From contig CAZXZI010000001.1 in the NCBI GenBank assembly GCA_964645165.1, positions 1 through 64,000 of the forward strand: a stretch of 64,000 nt of DNA, in the 5' to 3' direction. The DNA is from SZUA-152 sp964645165 (GTDB lineage Bacteria; Pseudomonadota; Gammaproteobacteria; SZUA-152). Below, piece by piece: positions 45,419-53,566 of the stretch. The notes under the pieces are model-generated. The model saw only the letters and a program-made list of their open reading frames with translations, was not told where the DNA came from and did no database searches. The position numbers and the translations under genes are program-made. Position 1 is the first letter of the stretch. Every line of letters begins with the position of its first letter.

Positions 45419-45629
45419 CCTTCTCATCCTCTACTTTCACACTTTGGGCATCGGCAGCCATCGCATCCGGGTTCGCCTCCAGATCCTGCATAAAATCCAA
45501 CGGGTTCTGCCAGTTACCCTCGCTGGTTTCCCAGTCGCCAAGAAATTCCAACAGCTCAAGGCTGGGGGCATCGGCGGCAAACACCATCAACGGCACGGCC
45601 AAGGCCGATAAAATCAACAGTCGTTTCAT
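45408..45629 (-). CDS. Small secreted acidic protein
   Basis: About 73 residues from MKRLLILSALAVPLMVFAAD, a clear signal peptide, followed by an acidic tail containing LELLEFLGDWETSEGNWQNPLDF. The ATG lies four bases after the preceding stop. Proteins of this kind (short, acidic, with a DW.. motif) lie beside DUF3106 and DUF3619-like genes in other gammaproteobacteria, but have no assigned function. Confidence 0.7.
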   Translation of the reverse strand: MKRLLILSALAVPLMVFAADAPSLELLEFLGDWETSEGNWQNPLDFMQDLEANPDAMAADAQSVKVEDEKDGQ

Positions 45630-45633
45630 ACGA

Positions 45634-45990
45634 TCAGCCGGCATCTTTTTCATCGTCTAACCATAAGTAAAAGTCCAGGTCTTCATAAAATTCCAGCGAC
45701 TCCGCATCGCCCAACAGCGCCAGGTCTTCCAGCGGTGGCAACTGGGCATTCGTCCCCGGTTGCGGATCGGCCATCCACAGCGACACACTGAATGCCGCCA
45801 CCGTAGCGGCCATGGCCAGACCGCCTACCGGCATCAACCAGGCTGAACGTCTTCCACTCGCCGCCGCCACCGCCTCATGACGCGCCTTGCGCAAGGCTCG
45901 CAGGGTGTCGTCATCCAGCGCATCCACCGACTGATCCAGCGTGGTCTTAACCTGCCGTAAAAATTGATCTGTGTCTTTTGGTTCGTTCAC
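45634..45990 (-). CDS. DUF3619-like putative anti-sigma protein
   Basis: 118 residues: a cytoplasmic N-terminus (FLRQVKTTLDQSVDALDDDTLRALRKARHEAV), one membrane helix (about 51-72) and a short acidic periplasmic tail. This layout fits DUF3619 and small anti-sigma factors. It overlaps the sigma gene by four bases. Control of that sigma factor is likely but inferred. Confidence 0.78.
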   Translation of the reverse strand: MNEPKDTDQFLRQVKTTLDQSVDALDDDTLRALRKARHEAVAAASGRRSAWLMPVGGLAMAATVAAFSVSLWMADPQPGTNAQLPPLEDLALLGDAESLEFYEDLDFYLWLDDEKDAG

Positions 45991-46679
45991 CTTTGGTTCT
46001 CCTGCCTTTCATTGACCTGCCAATGATTCTCTAATTGCTCGCGCAATGTTTTCAGTGCCCGTGAAAAATGGGTTTTTACGCTACCTTCCCCACACCCCAT
46101 GGCCTGCGCCGTATCCCGCACACTGAGGCCTTCCCACTGACGCAGCATAAAGACCTGCTGCTGACGCAGGGGCAGACGATGCAACGCGGCGTCCAGTTGT
46201 TTGATGGCCTGCTCCTGCTGCAACTGGGCACAGGGCTCCGGCTCTGTCGTGGCGAAACGGGCTTCGATGGGGTCTTCCCCCACCATCGATTCCTGCCCTT
46301 GGCCGCCATGTCCACCCTGACCTAGGAAATGCCGAAAACGATTGCGCACTGCGGTACGCCGGTACCAGTCGCGAATCACACTTTGCGTGATGCGATGAAA
46401 CAACGGCCCCCATTGCTCGGTATCGCGATCGGCATAGCGCTTGGCCAGGCGCAGCATGGCGTCCTGCACGATATCCAGCGCATCCTCGTGACTGCGGGTG
46501 GCCACCATCGCCATGCGATAGGCGCGCCGCTCCACGCTGGCGAGGAATTGATCCAGTGCTACCGAATTGTCCAGCGCCTCTCTCCTGCATGGTCTGTGTC
46601 CCGTGGTTTTGATTCTCGCCAGTGATGACCTGCTTTGTCCAGTCACCGTGCCGGAAAACCCCATTACTTCTATTTCCAT
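45987..46679 (-). CDS. RNA polymerase sigma factor (ECF type)
   Basis: Up to 230 residues. Region 2 is RMAMVATRSHEDALDIVQDAMLRLAKRY with LFHRITQSVIRDWYRR; a variable Gly/Gln-rich linker follows; region 4 is LPLRQQQVFMLRQWEGLSVRDTAQAMGCGEGSVKTHFSRALKTL. The first 35 residues look non-conserved and the true start may lie inside the annotated frame; no convincing ribosome site decides it. First gene of an operon of DUF3619-like, acidic, DUF3106 and barrel proteins. Confidence 0.88.
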   Translation of the reverse strand: MEIEVMGFSGTVTGQSRSSLARIKTTGHRPCRREALDNSVALDQFLASVERRAYRMAMVATRSHEDALDIVQDAMLRLAKRYADRDTEQWGPLFHRITQSVIRDWYRRTAVRNRFRHFLGQGGHGGQGQESMVGEDPIEARFATTEPEPCAQLQQEQAIKQLDAALHRLPLRQQQVFMLRQWEGLSVRDTAQAMGCGEGSVKTHFSRALKTLREQLENHWQVNERQENQR

Positions 46680-46709
46680 GTGATACTAAACGCAGCATCT
46701 GTAAATCGG

Positions 46710-46737
46710 TTGACAGGTAATACTAAAGATTTACCCT
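46710..46737 (+). promoter_or_regulatory. Putative sigma-70 promoter of the repressor-like gene
   Basis: TTGACA at 46710-46715 is a perfect -35 box, followed after 16 bases by TACCCT (46732-46737) as a weaker -10. It points rightward, 46 bases ahead of the gene start at 46783. An imperfect inverted repeat (GGTAA...TTACC) covers the spacer and could be an operator. Confidence 0.5.
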
Positions 46738-46782
46738 ACGCCAGCAAATATCCATTTACGAACAAGCCATCACGAGACCGCT

Positions 46783-47208
46783 ATGTCCAACAAGAAAATA
46801 CCGACTTCCTCCGAGCGCAGCCGCTTTGCAGCACGTCTGAATGACGCGCTGGACAATATTCAATTCCCAAAGCTCGGTGCTGGCAGGCGGGCTCGCTTGT
46901 CCGAGTTTCTGGACATTGCCACCGAAGATGTCGATCTATGGTTAAAAGGCGAATCATTTCCTCGCACCTCGTCCTTGGTAAAACTCTCAGATCTCACCAA
47001 AACCCGCTCGAACTGGCTGCTTTCCGGCCAGGGTGAGCCCTACAAAAAAGACGACAATCCCCGCGGCGCAGGAAAGGCTCTGCCACCCACAGGCACAGAC
47101 AAGCTCAGCAAAGAAGCATTTGAGCTGGGCATGGAATGGATGAAGCTGCCCAAGCAGCAACGTGAAGCTATTGCCAGGGTGATTACCGAATTACTCAGCG
47201 CAAAATAA
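46783..47208 (+). CDS. Phage-repressor-like helix-turn-helix protein
   Basis: 141 residues. The N-terminal half (ERSRFAARLNDALDNIQFPKLG, then LSEFLDIATEDVDLWLKGESFPRTSSLVKLSDLTKTRSNWLLSGQGEP) matches Cro/CI-type DNA-binding domains of the bacteriophage CI repressor class, where residues after WLKGE end in a NWLLxGxG motif. The C-terminal part is a short helix and lacks a peptidase domain. No phage genes are near, so it may be a domesticated regulator. It faces the two candidate sRNAs. Confidence 0.82.
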   Translation: MSNKKIPTSSERSRFAARLNDALDNIQFPKLGAGRRARLSEFLDIATEDVDLWLKGESFPRTSSLVKLSDLTKTRSNWLLSGQGEPYKKDDNPRGAGKALPPTGTDKLSKEAFELGMEWMKLPKQQREAIARVITELLSAK

Positions 47209-47252
47209 ACAAAGAGTCTAACTGGAAGCAGCAAGCCACAAATCCTGCGGAC

Positions 47253-47383
47253 AAAAAAAACCGCGTTGCAATGAAGGAGCAGCGCGGTTGGGTTCAAACA
47301 AAAGGGGGGGTTTGTTTGGAAGTGGGTTTAATTTAGCAAGCCCCCCTTCTCACTGGAAATGATATTTTTTTATAACTCTATCT
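47253..47383 (-). ncRNA. Candidate sRNA A (about 130 nt)
   Basis: Non-coding. A leftward sigma-70 promoter TTGGCA-17 bases-TATAAT lies at 47390-47418. The transcript would hold a G-tract (AAGGGGGG), a hairpin with arms AAACAAA and TTTGTTT around a C-tract loop of seven C, and a final stem AACCGCG/CGCGGTT followed by eight T, a strong terminator. The G-tract and C-loop can pair over eight bases. A homologous unit (B) lies just upstream. Start and end are approximate. Confidence 0.7.
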
Positions 47384-47389
47384 CATTTA

Positions 47390-47418
47390 ATTATAATAAA
47401 TACTCTTTTATATGCCAA
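47390..47418 (-). promoter_or_regulatory. Strong sigma-70 promoter for candidate sRNA A
   Basis: Leftward -35 TTGGCA (47413-47418) and -10 TATAAT (47390-47395), spacer exactly 17 bases. Transcription would start about seven bases downstream, near 47383. Confidence 0.75.
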
Positions 47419-47506
47419 TAAAAGATTTTACTGACAGCTTCTACACTCAAAAAAGCGGCCTTCATGTCGCCGCATTCCCAGGCGAGCCAGCACAAAAATG
47501 CAGGCA

Positions 47507-47645
47507 AGAAAAAACCGCTACCTGGGGGAGGGTAGCGGCTGGGTCTTTCTAAATGTCTAAACAAATCAGGGGGTGGGCTTGTTTAGAACTACTCGGAAGT
47601 GGGTTCACTCTACCCCACACCCCATTTCACTGGAACTTATTTGTT
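47507..47645 (-). ncRNA. Candidate sRNA B (about 138 nt), sibling of A
   Basis: Same order as unit A: conserved TTCCAGTG, G-rich segment (TGGGGTGTGGGG), conserved AACCCACTTCC, hairpin with 8-base arms CTAAACAA/TTGTTTAG around a C-rich loop containing CCCACCCCC, and a terminator stem CCGCTACC/GGTAGCGG followed by six T. Sequence differs from A in the loops, but complementarity is kept (GGGGTG/CACCCC). The promoter is weaker; TTGGTC-18-TATCAA at 47651-47680 is one option. No open frame of note. Confidence 0.65.
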
Positions 47646-47707
47646 TTTATTTGATAATCAGAAATTAGGATAACGACCAAGTGCCGCCTGGGACGGGAAT
47701 ACACAGC

Positions 47708-49246
47708 TTAGCGGGCAAGCGGTTTCAGCAGCAACGAGCGACCGGTCATCGCTTCCGGCACGGGCAGCCCCAACAAATGCAGCACGGTGGGCGCAATAGA
47801 ACTGAGCCCAGCACCCACGGTAAGCTGCCAGGCGGTTTCATCCATGATCAAACAGGGTACGGGGTACACGGTGTGTTGGGTCTGTGCCTCGCCGCTCACC
47901 GGATCCACCATTTCTTCGCAATTGCCGTGATCGGCGGTGAGCACTACCGACCAGTTGGCGTTGCTTGCAGCATCCAGCACACGACCGGCTTGCCGATCCA
48001 GCGTTTCCACTGCGGTAATCGCCGCATCAGCGATGCCGGTGTGCCCCACCATGTCACCATTGGCAAAGTTCACGACGATAAAGGCGTAGTCTTCGCTATT
48101 GATGGCATCGATTACCGCGTCGGCAACCTTATCGGCGTTCATTTCCGGCTGCAGGTCGTAAGTAGCCACTTTGGGTGAATCGATAATCCCCCGCTCTTCT
48201 CCCGCAAAGGCATCCCCTTTGCCACCATTCAGAAAATAAGTCACATGAGCATATTTTTCGGTTTCGGCGCAATGAAACTGGCGCAGGTCAGCACGGCTGA
48301 TCACCTCAGCCAGGGTGGTGCGTGGCCGCTCCTGTCGAAAGGCAAAAGGCAGGTGAAACCACTCGTCGTATTCAGTCATGCAGGTGACACTGAGCGGGCT
48401 AAAATCGCCACGATCAAACTGGGTGAAATCAGGGCGATACAGGGCCGAAGTCATTTGCCGCGCACGATCTTTGCGGAAGTTAAAAAATACCAGCGCATCA
48501 CCCCATTGCGTGGGCTCGCCGCCATTAATCACCGTGGGCAGAATAAACTCGTCATTGGTGTCCGCCGCATAGGCCGCCTCAATCGCCGTTTTGGCAGAGT
48601 CGGCACTTGCACCTTGCCCACAGACTATGGCCTGCCAGGCCTGTTCGATGCGTTCCCAGCGATTATCACGATCCATGGCGTAGTAACGCCCGCACACCGT
48701 GGCGATACTGCCACCCGCCGCTTGCAGGACAGGCTCAATTTTTTGCAAATAGCGCAATGCCGACCGGGGCGCTGTGTCGCGACCATCGGTCAACATGTGC
48801 AGCACGGGGCGCACGCCATTGCGTCGACATATTTCCACCAACGCCAGCAAGTGCGAAATATTGCTGTGCACCCCGCCGTCTGACACCAGACCCAGCAGAT
48901 GCAATGGGCGTTCACTGTTGCGCGCAGACTCGACAGCCCCCATCAACGCAGCATTTTCGAAAAAACTGGCATCGGTGACGGCTTCATCAATGCGCACCAG
49001 ATCTTGCTTCACAATATCGCCACAGCCCATGGTGAGATGCCCCACCTCCGAATTGCCCATTTGACCATCGGGTAAACCCACGGCCGCGCCGGAGGCTTGC
49101 AACAAGGTATGCGGATGGTGGGAAAAATAATCGTCTAACCGGGGAGTATCTGCCTGGGCAACGGCATTATTCAGATTGCTGGGGTTCACCCCAAATCCAT
49201 CGAGGATGAGAAGCAATACGGGTCGACGTGGGGATTTTTCACTCAT
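47708..49246 (-). CDS. gpmI: 2,3-bisphosphoglycerate-independent phosphoglycerate mutase
   Basis: About 512 residues starting MSEKSPRRPVLLLILDGFG. The alkaline-phosphatase-fold metalloenzyme interconverts 3- and 2-phosphoglycerate in glycolysis. The metal site LILDGFGVNPS, active-site Ser in GQMGNSEVGHLTMG, GRDTAPRS and LTADHGNCEEM are all present. The open frame runs 14 codons further without a ribosome site. Single leftward gene; the sRNA pair lies beyond its 3-prime end. Confidence 0.97.
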   Translation of the reverse strand: MSEKSPRRPVLLLILDGFGVNPSNLNNAVAQADTPRLDDYFSHHPHTLLQASGAAVGLPDGQMGNSEVGHLTMGCGDIVKQDLVRIDEAVTDASFFENAALMGAVESARNSERPLHLLGLVSDGGVHSNISHLLALVEICRRNGVRPVLHMLTDGRDTAPRSALRYLQKIEPVLQAAGGSIATVCGRYYAMDRDNRWERIEQAWQAIVCGQGASADSAKTAIEAAYAADTNDEFILPTVINGGEPTQWGDALVFFNFRKDRARQMTSALYRPDFTQFDRGDFSPLSVTCMTEYDEWFHLPFAFRQERPRTTLAEVISRADLRQFHCAETEKYAHVTYFLNGGKGDAFAGEERGIIDSPKVATYDLQPEMNADKVADAVIDAINSEDYAFIVVNFANGDMVGHTGIADAAITAVETLDRQAGRVLDAASNANWSVVLTADHGNCEEMVDPVSGEAQTQHTVYPVPCLIMDETAWQLTVGAGLSSIAPTVLHLLGLPVPEAMTGRSLLLKPLAR

Positions 49247-49547
49247 GCCCACAGCATCGGCCGTAGGCTGGGCAAATTTAGTCCGCAAGCGTGAAAAACG
49301 GCAATGCTTTGTTAATGAGAATATCCCGGTTCAAGCTGCGTAAAATCATTTGGCGAACGGTTCCTCGCAGACAGATGTCGAAAAAATCACTGGGATTGTC
49401 ATCACTGCCTTCCGACAAAATCCCGGCTCCCCTTCAAGAATAGAAAGTCAGAATAAGGAGTGAGCGCCGTAGCGGCTTTCAGTGCCTAAAAAATCAACCC
49501 TCACCCAGACAGCAAAGCCATCCGTTATTGCCAGCCCACGGCCATCA
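49247..49547. other. Intergenic region between gpmI and the SAM hydrolase-like gene
   Basis: About 300 bases with no convincing gene, RNA or strong hairpin. It should contain the gpmI promoter and the 3-prime end of the queE-queC transcript. Confidence 0.4.
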
Positions 49548-50303
49548 TTAATGAATTGTTACGCGCACGCCGATGGAAAGACTCAGCTGTGCTGCCGCAT
49601 TTCCTTGATTAACAGCAAGCTCCATTAAGCCATTAGCATTTTCATAACAGAAGGCTTGCCCCAGAGCCACATCAGAAAAAGTGTTGGCGCGTTTAAGGAG
49701 TTGACCATCAATTCGTAGCTCTGCAGTTGAAGCGAGACTGCTGGCACGCACACCCGTAATGGCATTGCCAAAATGATCAATAAAAATGACTTCGCATAAA
49801 TCATCGGCTGCAGACACAGGCACAGAACCGTCAACCTTCACACCGGGAGGCTCTTCCCCACGCGCCAAACGGGCGACCACGGGTGCAAACAAATCGCGAC
49901 CATGAAAACTATTGCTCAGATTCTCCGGTCGCCAGGTGATTTCCCAGCAGCCAACATTTTCCTGCGCGTTAACCGCACGTGCCATCAGCACATCAAACAA
50001 ACCACTGGCGGGCCCCACGTACCAACGTCCTGCAATGTTAAGCGCCACAGGTTTACGCTGCGCGCTGCCCACACCGGGATCAACAATGGCAAGCACCACA
50101 CAGTCGACGGGAAAAGAGGCAATATAGGCTGCTAACAAATGCGCCGAAGCCAATGCATTAAAACGCGGAGCAGCGTGCAACAAATCGATTACCGGTATAG
50201 CCGGAGCCTGTTGGCTAAGCACCGCTTTCATTTGTCCCACGTAGAGGTTGTCATTGCCAAAATCGGTAAATAACACAATCATTGGCGCGGCAGTTTTTGT
50301 CAT
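49548..50303 (-). CDS. SAM hydroxide adenosyltransferase family protein (DUF62)
   Basis: 251 residues of the fluorinase/chlorinase-like superfamily: N-terminal IVLFTDFGNDNLYVGQMKAVL, VVLAIVDPGVGS, SFHGRDLFAPVVARLARGE, and a C-terminal beta domain with FIDHFGNAITGV. Family members that lack halogenase loops hydrolyse SAM to adenosine and methionine. Eight bases downstream of queC, thus likely the third gene of the queE-queC operon. A link to queuosine synthesis, which uses SAM, is plausible but unproven. Confidence 0.88.
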   Translation of the reverse strand: MTKTAAPMIVLFTDFGNDNLYVGQMKAVLSQQAPAIPVIDLLHAAPRFNALASAHLLAAYIASFPVDCVVLAIVDPGVGSAQRKPVALNIAGRWYVGPASGLFDVLMARAVNAQENVGCWEITWRPENLSNSFHGRDLFAPVVARLARGEEPPGVKVDGSVPVSAADDLCEVIFIDHFGNAITGVRASSLASTAELRIDGQLLKRANTFSDVALGQAFCYENANGLMELAVNQGNAAAQLSLSIGVRVTIH

Positions 50304-50311
50304 TGCTTTGT

Positions 50312-51034
50312 TTAAGAATGGGGGAGTTGATAATGCGTAGGATCTACAATACCGGCGTCTGTAAATCCCGTTGCGCGCAGTCGACAGGAATCACAATGAC
50401 CACAGGCGCGACCTTCGGTGTCCGCAGAATAACAGGAAATAGTGGTTGAATAATCCACCCCAAGCTGCGTGCCCGCACGAATAATTTCGGCCTTACTGAG
50501 ATAGATCAACGGCGTGTGGATCGTGGCGGCCTGACCTTCAACGCCGGCTTTGGTGGCCAGGGCTGACATGGTTTGGTACGCCGCAATGTATTCCGGGCGG
50601 CAATCCGGGTAACCCGAATAATCCACCGCATTCACACCAATAAAAATATGTTGAGCTTCTAGCACTTCTGCCCAGGCCAGGGCATAGGATAAAAATAACG
50701 TGTTGCGCGCGGGTACATAGGTGACCGGTATGCCGATATTATCTTCGTCGTTCTGCGCATCTGTCACGTCCGGCACCGCGATGCTGTCATCCGTGAGTGC
50801 GGAACCACCGATGCCACGCAAGTCCAACGAAATAACGCGATGTTCCTCTGCACCCAGGGTTTTTGCCACTACTGCTGCTGCCACTAACTCGGACTTATGC
50901 CGTTGGCCATAATCAAAACTCAACGCATAACATAGCAAACCCCGTTTTTTTGCCATGGCCAGGGTGGTTGCCGAATCCAAACCGCCAGATACCAGCACCA
51001 CGGCCTTTTCTTGTTTTCCACCCGTTGCGTTCAT
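50312..51034 (-). CDS. queC: 7-cyano-7-deazaguanine synthase
   Basis: 240 residues with the ATP-pyrophosphatase loop VLVSGGLDSATTLAMA, FDYGQRHKSEL, NAVDYSGYPDCRPEYI, and a zinc-binding cysteine set near the C-terminus (CYSADTEGRACGHCDSCRLR). Converts 7-carboxy-7-deazaguanine to preQ0 in queuosine synthesis. Overlaps queE by four bases. Confidence 0.97.
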   Translation of the reverse strand: MNATGGKQEKAVVLVSGGLDSATTLAMAKKRGLLCYALSFDYGQRHKSELVAAAVVAKTLGAEEHRVISLDLRGIGGSALTDDSIAVPDVTDAQNDEDNIGIPVTYVPARNTLFLSYALAWAEVLEAQHIFIGVNAVDYSGYPDCRPEYIAAYQTMSALATKAGVEGQAATIHTPLIYLSKAEIIRAGTQLGVDYSTTISCYSADTEGRACGHCDSCRLRATGFTDAGIVDPTHYQLPHS

Positions 51035-51723
51035 CGCCCTGGTTCATTATCCCAAAGGATTTTGTGCAATTGTAGTTGAAAGCGAACTTGCAACTTGTCT
51101 TCGAGAATCCAGCTTGCCAACGTTTGTGGTTGTAGATCTTCAAAACTGGGGGAGAACAAAATCTCACACCGCGATAGCAATTGATACCGCTCCACTATTT
51201 GTTTTGCCCAGTCGTAATCGTTCCGGTCACAGAGTACAAATTTGATTTGATCTTGCGGCGATATGTGCTCGATGTTCTGCCAGTGATTTTTACCCAACTC
51301 ACCCGAACCCGGCGTTTTAATATCCATCACCTTCACCACGCGCGCATCCACCGTTAAAACATCCAGCGCACCACTGGTTTCCAGTGACACCGTATAACCG
51401 GCATCACACAAGCGTGCCAATAATTCGATGCACGACTTTTGCGCCAACGGCTCACCACCGGTCACCGTAATATGTCGGGTTTGATGACGAGCGACTTGAG
51501 CCAGGATAGCCTCAAGTGCCATCCACTGTCCTCCCTGAAACGCATACGCGGTATCGCAGTAGCCACAACGTAGCGGACAACCCGTGAGTCGGATAAACAC
51601 GGTAGGAAAACCTACGCTTCGTGACTCGCCTTGTAAGGATAAAAATATTTCGGTAATACGCAACTGACCAGCATGCCCATCCATGGGAAGTTTTTTTAGT
51701 GGGTTTACAATATCAGCACACAT
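51031..51723 (-). CDS. queE: 7-carboxy-7-deazaguanine synthase (radical SAM)
   Basis: 230 residues. Radical SAM cluster motif CPLRCGYCDTAY (CxxxCxxC), N-terminal LRITEIFLSLQGESRSVGFPTVFIRLTG, and VTGGEPLAQ. Makes CDG from CPH4, immediately before the QueC step. The operon is queE-queC-SAM hydrolase-like. Three near-identical CTAATTC motifs lie upstream. Confidence 0.96.
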   Translation of the reverse strand: MCADIVNPLKKLPMDGHAGQLRITEIFLSLQGESRSVGFPTVFIRLTGCPLRCGYCDTAYAFQGGQWMALEAILAQVARHQTRHITVTGGEPLAQKSCIELLARLCDAGYTVSLETSGALDVLTVDARVVKVMDIKTPGSGELGKNHWQNIEHISPQDQIKFVLCDRNDYDWAKQIVERYQLLSRCEILFSPSFEDLQPQTLASWILEDKLQVRFQLQLHKILWDNEPGR

Positions 51724-51766
51724 AACAAGAAATATTGACCGGGAATATTGTTACTATCGTTAATTA

Positions 51767-51807
51767 CTAATTCTAGTTACGGAATTAGACTACCGACGGA
51801 ATTAGAC
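51767..51807. repeat. Short repeats upstream of queE
   Basis: ACGGAATTAGAC occurs twice at 51779-51790 and 51796-51807, spaced 17 bases start to start, and CTAATTC (51767-51773) is inverted relative to GAATTAG of the first copy. The set lies 45-85 bases upstream of the queE start and could be an operator. No preQ1 riboswitch was recognised here. Confidence 0.5.
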
Positions 51808-51865
51808 AACTGAAGTGTATTTTTAGAACTCGGCGATTGCCGCAAAAAAATTCACTACCGCCTGC

Positions 51866-52777
51866 TCACTGATGCTGTTTTAAATCCTGCAAACGTTTCT
51901 GCGCCAAGCGCGCTGCCGTGGTATTCGGGTATTTCAGCACCACTTCGTTCAAGGACATGCGCGCCTTGTCATTTTGATCCAACTCTTGATAAGTGTAGCC
52001 CATCTTCAGTAAGGCATCGGCGCGCTTAGGGCTGGCAGGATGATTTTTGACAACCTTTTCAAACTCGCTCAATGCCACCTTAAAATGGCGTTGCACATAA
52101 TTGGCTTCGCCTAACCAGTATTGGGCATTGTCTGCAAAGCGGCCCTGAGGATAGGTTTGCACGAAGGTTTTAAACGCGGCGACTGCTAGATCGTAACGGC
52201 CTTCTTTGAGCAGATTAAATGCGCGCTCGTAGGCTGCGCGTTCCAGCTGTGGATCAGTCGCAGGACTTGTTTTAGTTGATGTTGGAGAATCTGCCGCCAT
52301 TCCGCCGGAAACCGTCGAAGAGGCTCCGCTACCCATTGCCGTTTCAGGCACTGCGCCGCCAAAGACAGAACCGCCCCCAGCTGGCGCCGCCGACAAACTG
52401 CCGCGTGTAGATTTCAGGTCACGCAGGCGTCGGTCAATATCCAGATACAGATCACGCTGCCGCTTTTTCAGCTGCTCCATGTTGTGGGACTGCTCTTCCA
52501 TCTGCCCCACCATTTGCTGCACTTCATTTTGCAGACTGTCGATACGGGTCACCAAATCCACCAGGTTTTGATTTTCCAATAGACGCTCAAGACGCTGCAG
52601 GCGCTTTTCCAGCGGATTAACAGTGGACGCAGATGGTTCACCCGAAGCTTCAATCACCGGTGCAGGCTGTCGCGCCACGGCATCAGAAACGAAAGATGGC
52701 GCGGTCGAAATGACCAGCGCCATGCTTACGGACTTCAGTGTTGAAGAATAAGTTGAACTCTTGAAATATTGCTTCAC
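51866..52777 (-). CDS. cpoB: Cell division coordinator CpoB (YbgF)
   Basis: 303 residues with a signal peptide, an N-terminal trimeric coiled coil (about 50-125: LEKRLQRLERLLENQNLVDLVTRIDSLQNEVQQM), a Ser/Gly-rich linker and C-terminal TPR repeats (AFNLLKEGRYDLAVAAFKTFVQTYPQGRFADNAQYWLGE). CpoB coordinates peptidoglycan synthesis and outer-membrane constriction with the Tol system. Located just after pal, its usual site. Confidence 0.95.
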   Translation of the reverse strand: MKQYFKSSTYSSTLKSVSMALVISTAPSFVSDAVARQPAPVIEASGEPSASTVNPLEKRLQRLERLLENQNLVDLVTRIDSLQNEVQQMVGQMEEQSHNMEQLKKRQRDLYLDIDRRLRDLKSTRGSLSAAPAGGGSVFGGAVPETAMGSGASSTVSGGMAADSPTSTKTSPATDPQLERAAYERAFNLLKEGRYDLAVAAFKTFVQTYPQGRFADNAQYWLGEANYVQRHFKVALSEFEKVVKNHPASPKRADALLKMGYTYQELDQNDKARMSLNEVVLKYPNTTAARLAQKRLQDLKQHQ

Positions 52778-52818
52778 GAGATACCCAGATGATTCATCTA
52801 CTTCACAAAAAAGCTAAC

Positions 52819-53400
52819 TTAACGTTTGTAAATAAACTCGGCACGGCGATTCAGTGCCCAGGCTTCTTCATTATGTCCCAGCGCCGCCGGACGTTCTTCA
52901 CCATAGCTGACCACGCGAATCTGGCTGGAGGAAGCACCTTGCAGGGTCAGCATCTTCTGCACGGCATTGGCGCGACGTTCGCCCAGGGCAATATTATATT
53001 CGCGCGTACCACGTTCATCGGCATGGCCTTCCAGGGTAACGGAGGCGTTACTGTTGTTGGCCAGATATTCAGCATGCGCCTGAATAACCGCACGAAAGTC
53101 GCTTTTCACATTACTTTTGTCGAAATCAAAATAGATTACGCGCTTTGCCAACAGGCTGTTGGGATCATCCAGGGGATCACCAGTAAACCCATTATCCTGA
53201 TTCTTATCGCCCATGGCTTCACTACCACTGGCGCTCTCAGAACCCACACCGCTAGTACTTGCCGATGACCCTGAATCGCTAGCAGATGCCGTTGAACTCA
53301 CGCCAGTATCGGTCGCATCTTCTACCTCGCCAGAAGTGCCACAGCCCAGCAGCATCAGTGCGGGCAACATTGCAAGCACAGTCTTGGTCCAGAATTTCAT
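52819..53400 (-). CDS. pal: Peptidoglycan-associated lipoprotein
   Basis: 193 residues. Lipobox LMLLGC (Cys20), a long Ser/Thr/Glu linker, and an OmpA-like peptidoglycan-binding domain (VTLEGHADERGTREYNIALGERRANAV). Anchors the outer membrane to the cell wall and binds TolB. Lies between tolB and cpoB with a 166-base AT-rich gap before it that may hold its own promoter. Confidence 0.96.
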   Translation of the reverse strand: MKFWTKTVLAMLPALMLLGCGTSGEVEDATDTGVSSTASASDSGSSASTSGVGSESASGSEAMGDKNQDNGFTGDPLDDPNSLLAKRVIYFDFDKSNVKSDFRAVIQAHAEYLANNSNASVTLEGHADERGTREYNIALGERRANAVQKMLTLQGASSSQIRVVSYGEERPAALGHNEEAWALNRRAEFIYKR

Positions 53401-53566
53401 AGCTGATTCCCCTCGAATTGTTCAAACATATATTTAGTCACTATTGAAAACCACTTTAATAAATAATTCAGTACATCAATGAAGCATTCTGTTGCGCATT
53501 TTATGACATATTTATAACGGATTTATTGCAACCGGTTATTTTCTGCGATTATTTCCACTGTAAGGT

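Noticed and set aside
46783..47208. Toxin-antitoxin or prophage remnant around the repressor-like gene
   Set aside because: No partner toxin, integrase or phage structural gene is nearby; the neighbours are housekeeping genes.
47253..47645. Short peptide genes inside the candidate sRNAs
   Set aside because: Only very short frames such as a six-codon ATG frame in unit B exist, without spacing to a ribosome site, and they are not shared by both units.
51724..51865. preQ1 riboswitch ahead of queE
   Set aside because: The compact hairpin plus A-rich tail of known preQ1 classes was not found; only short repeats are present.
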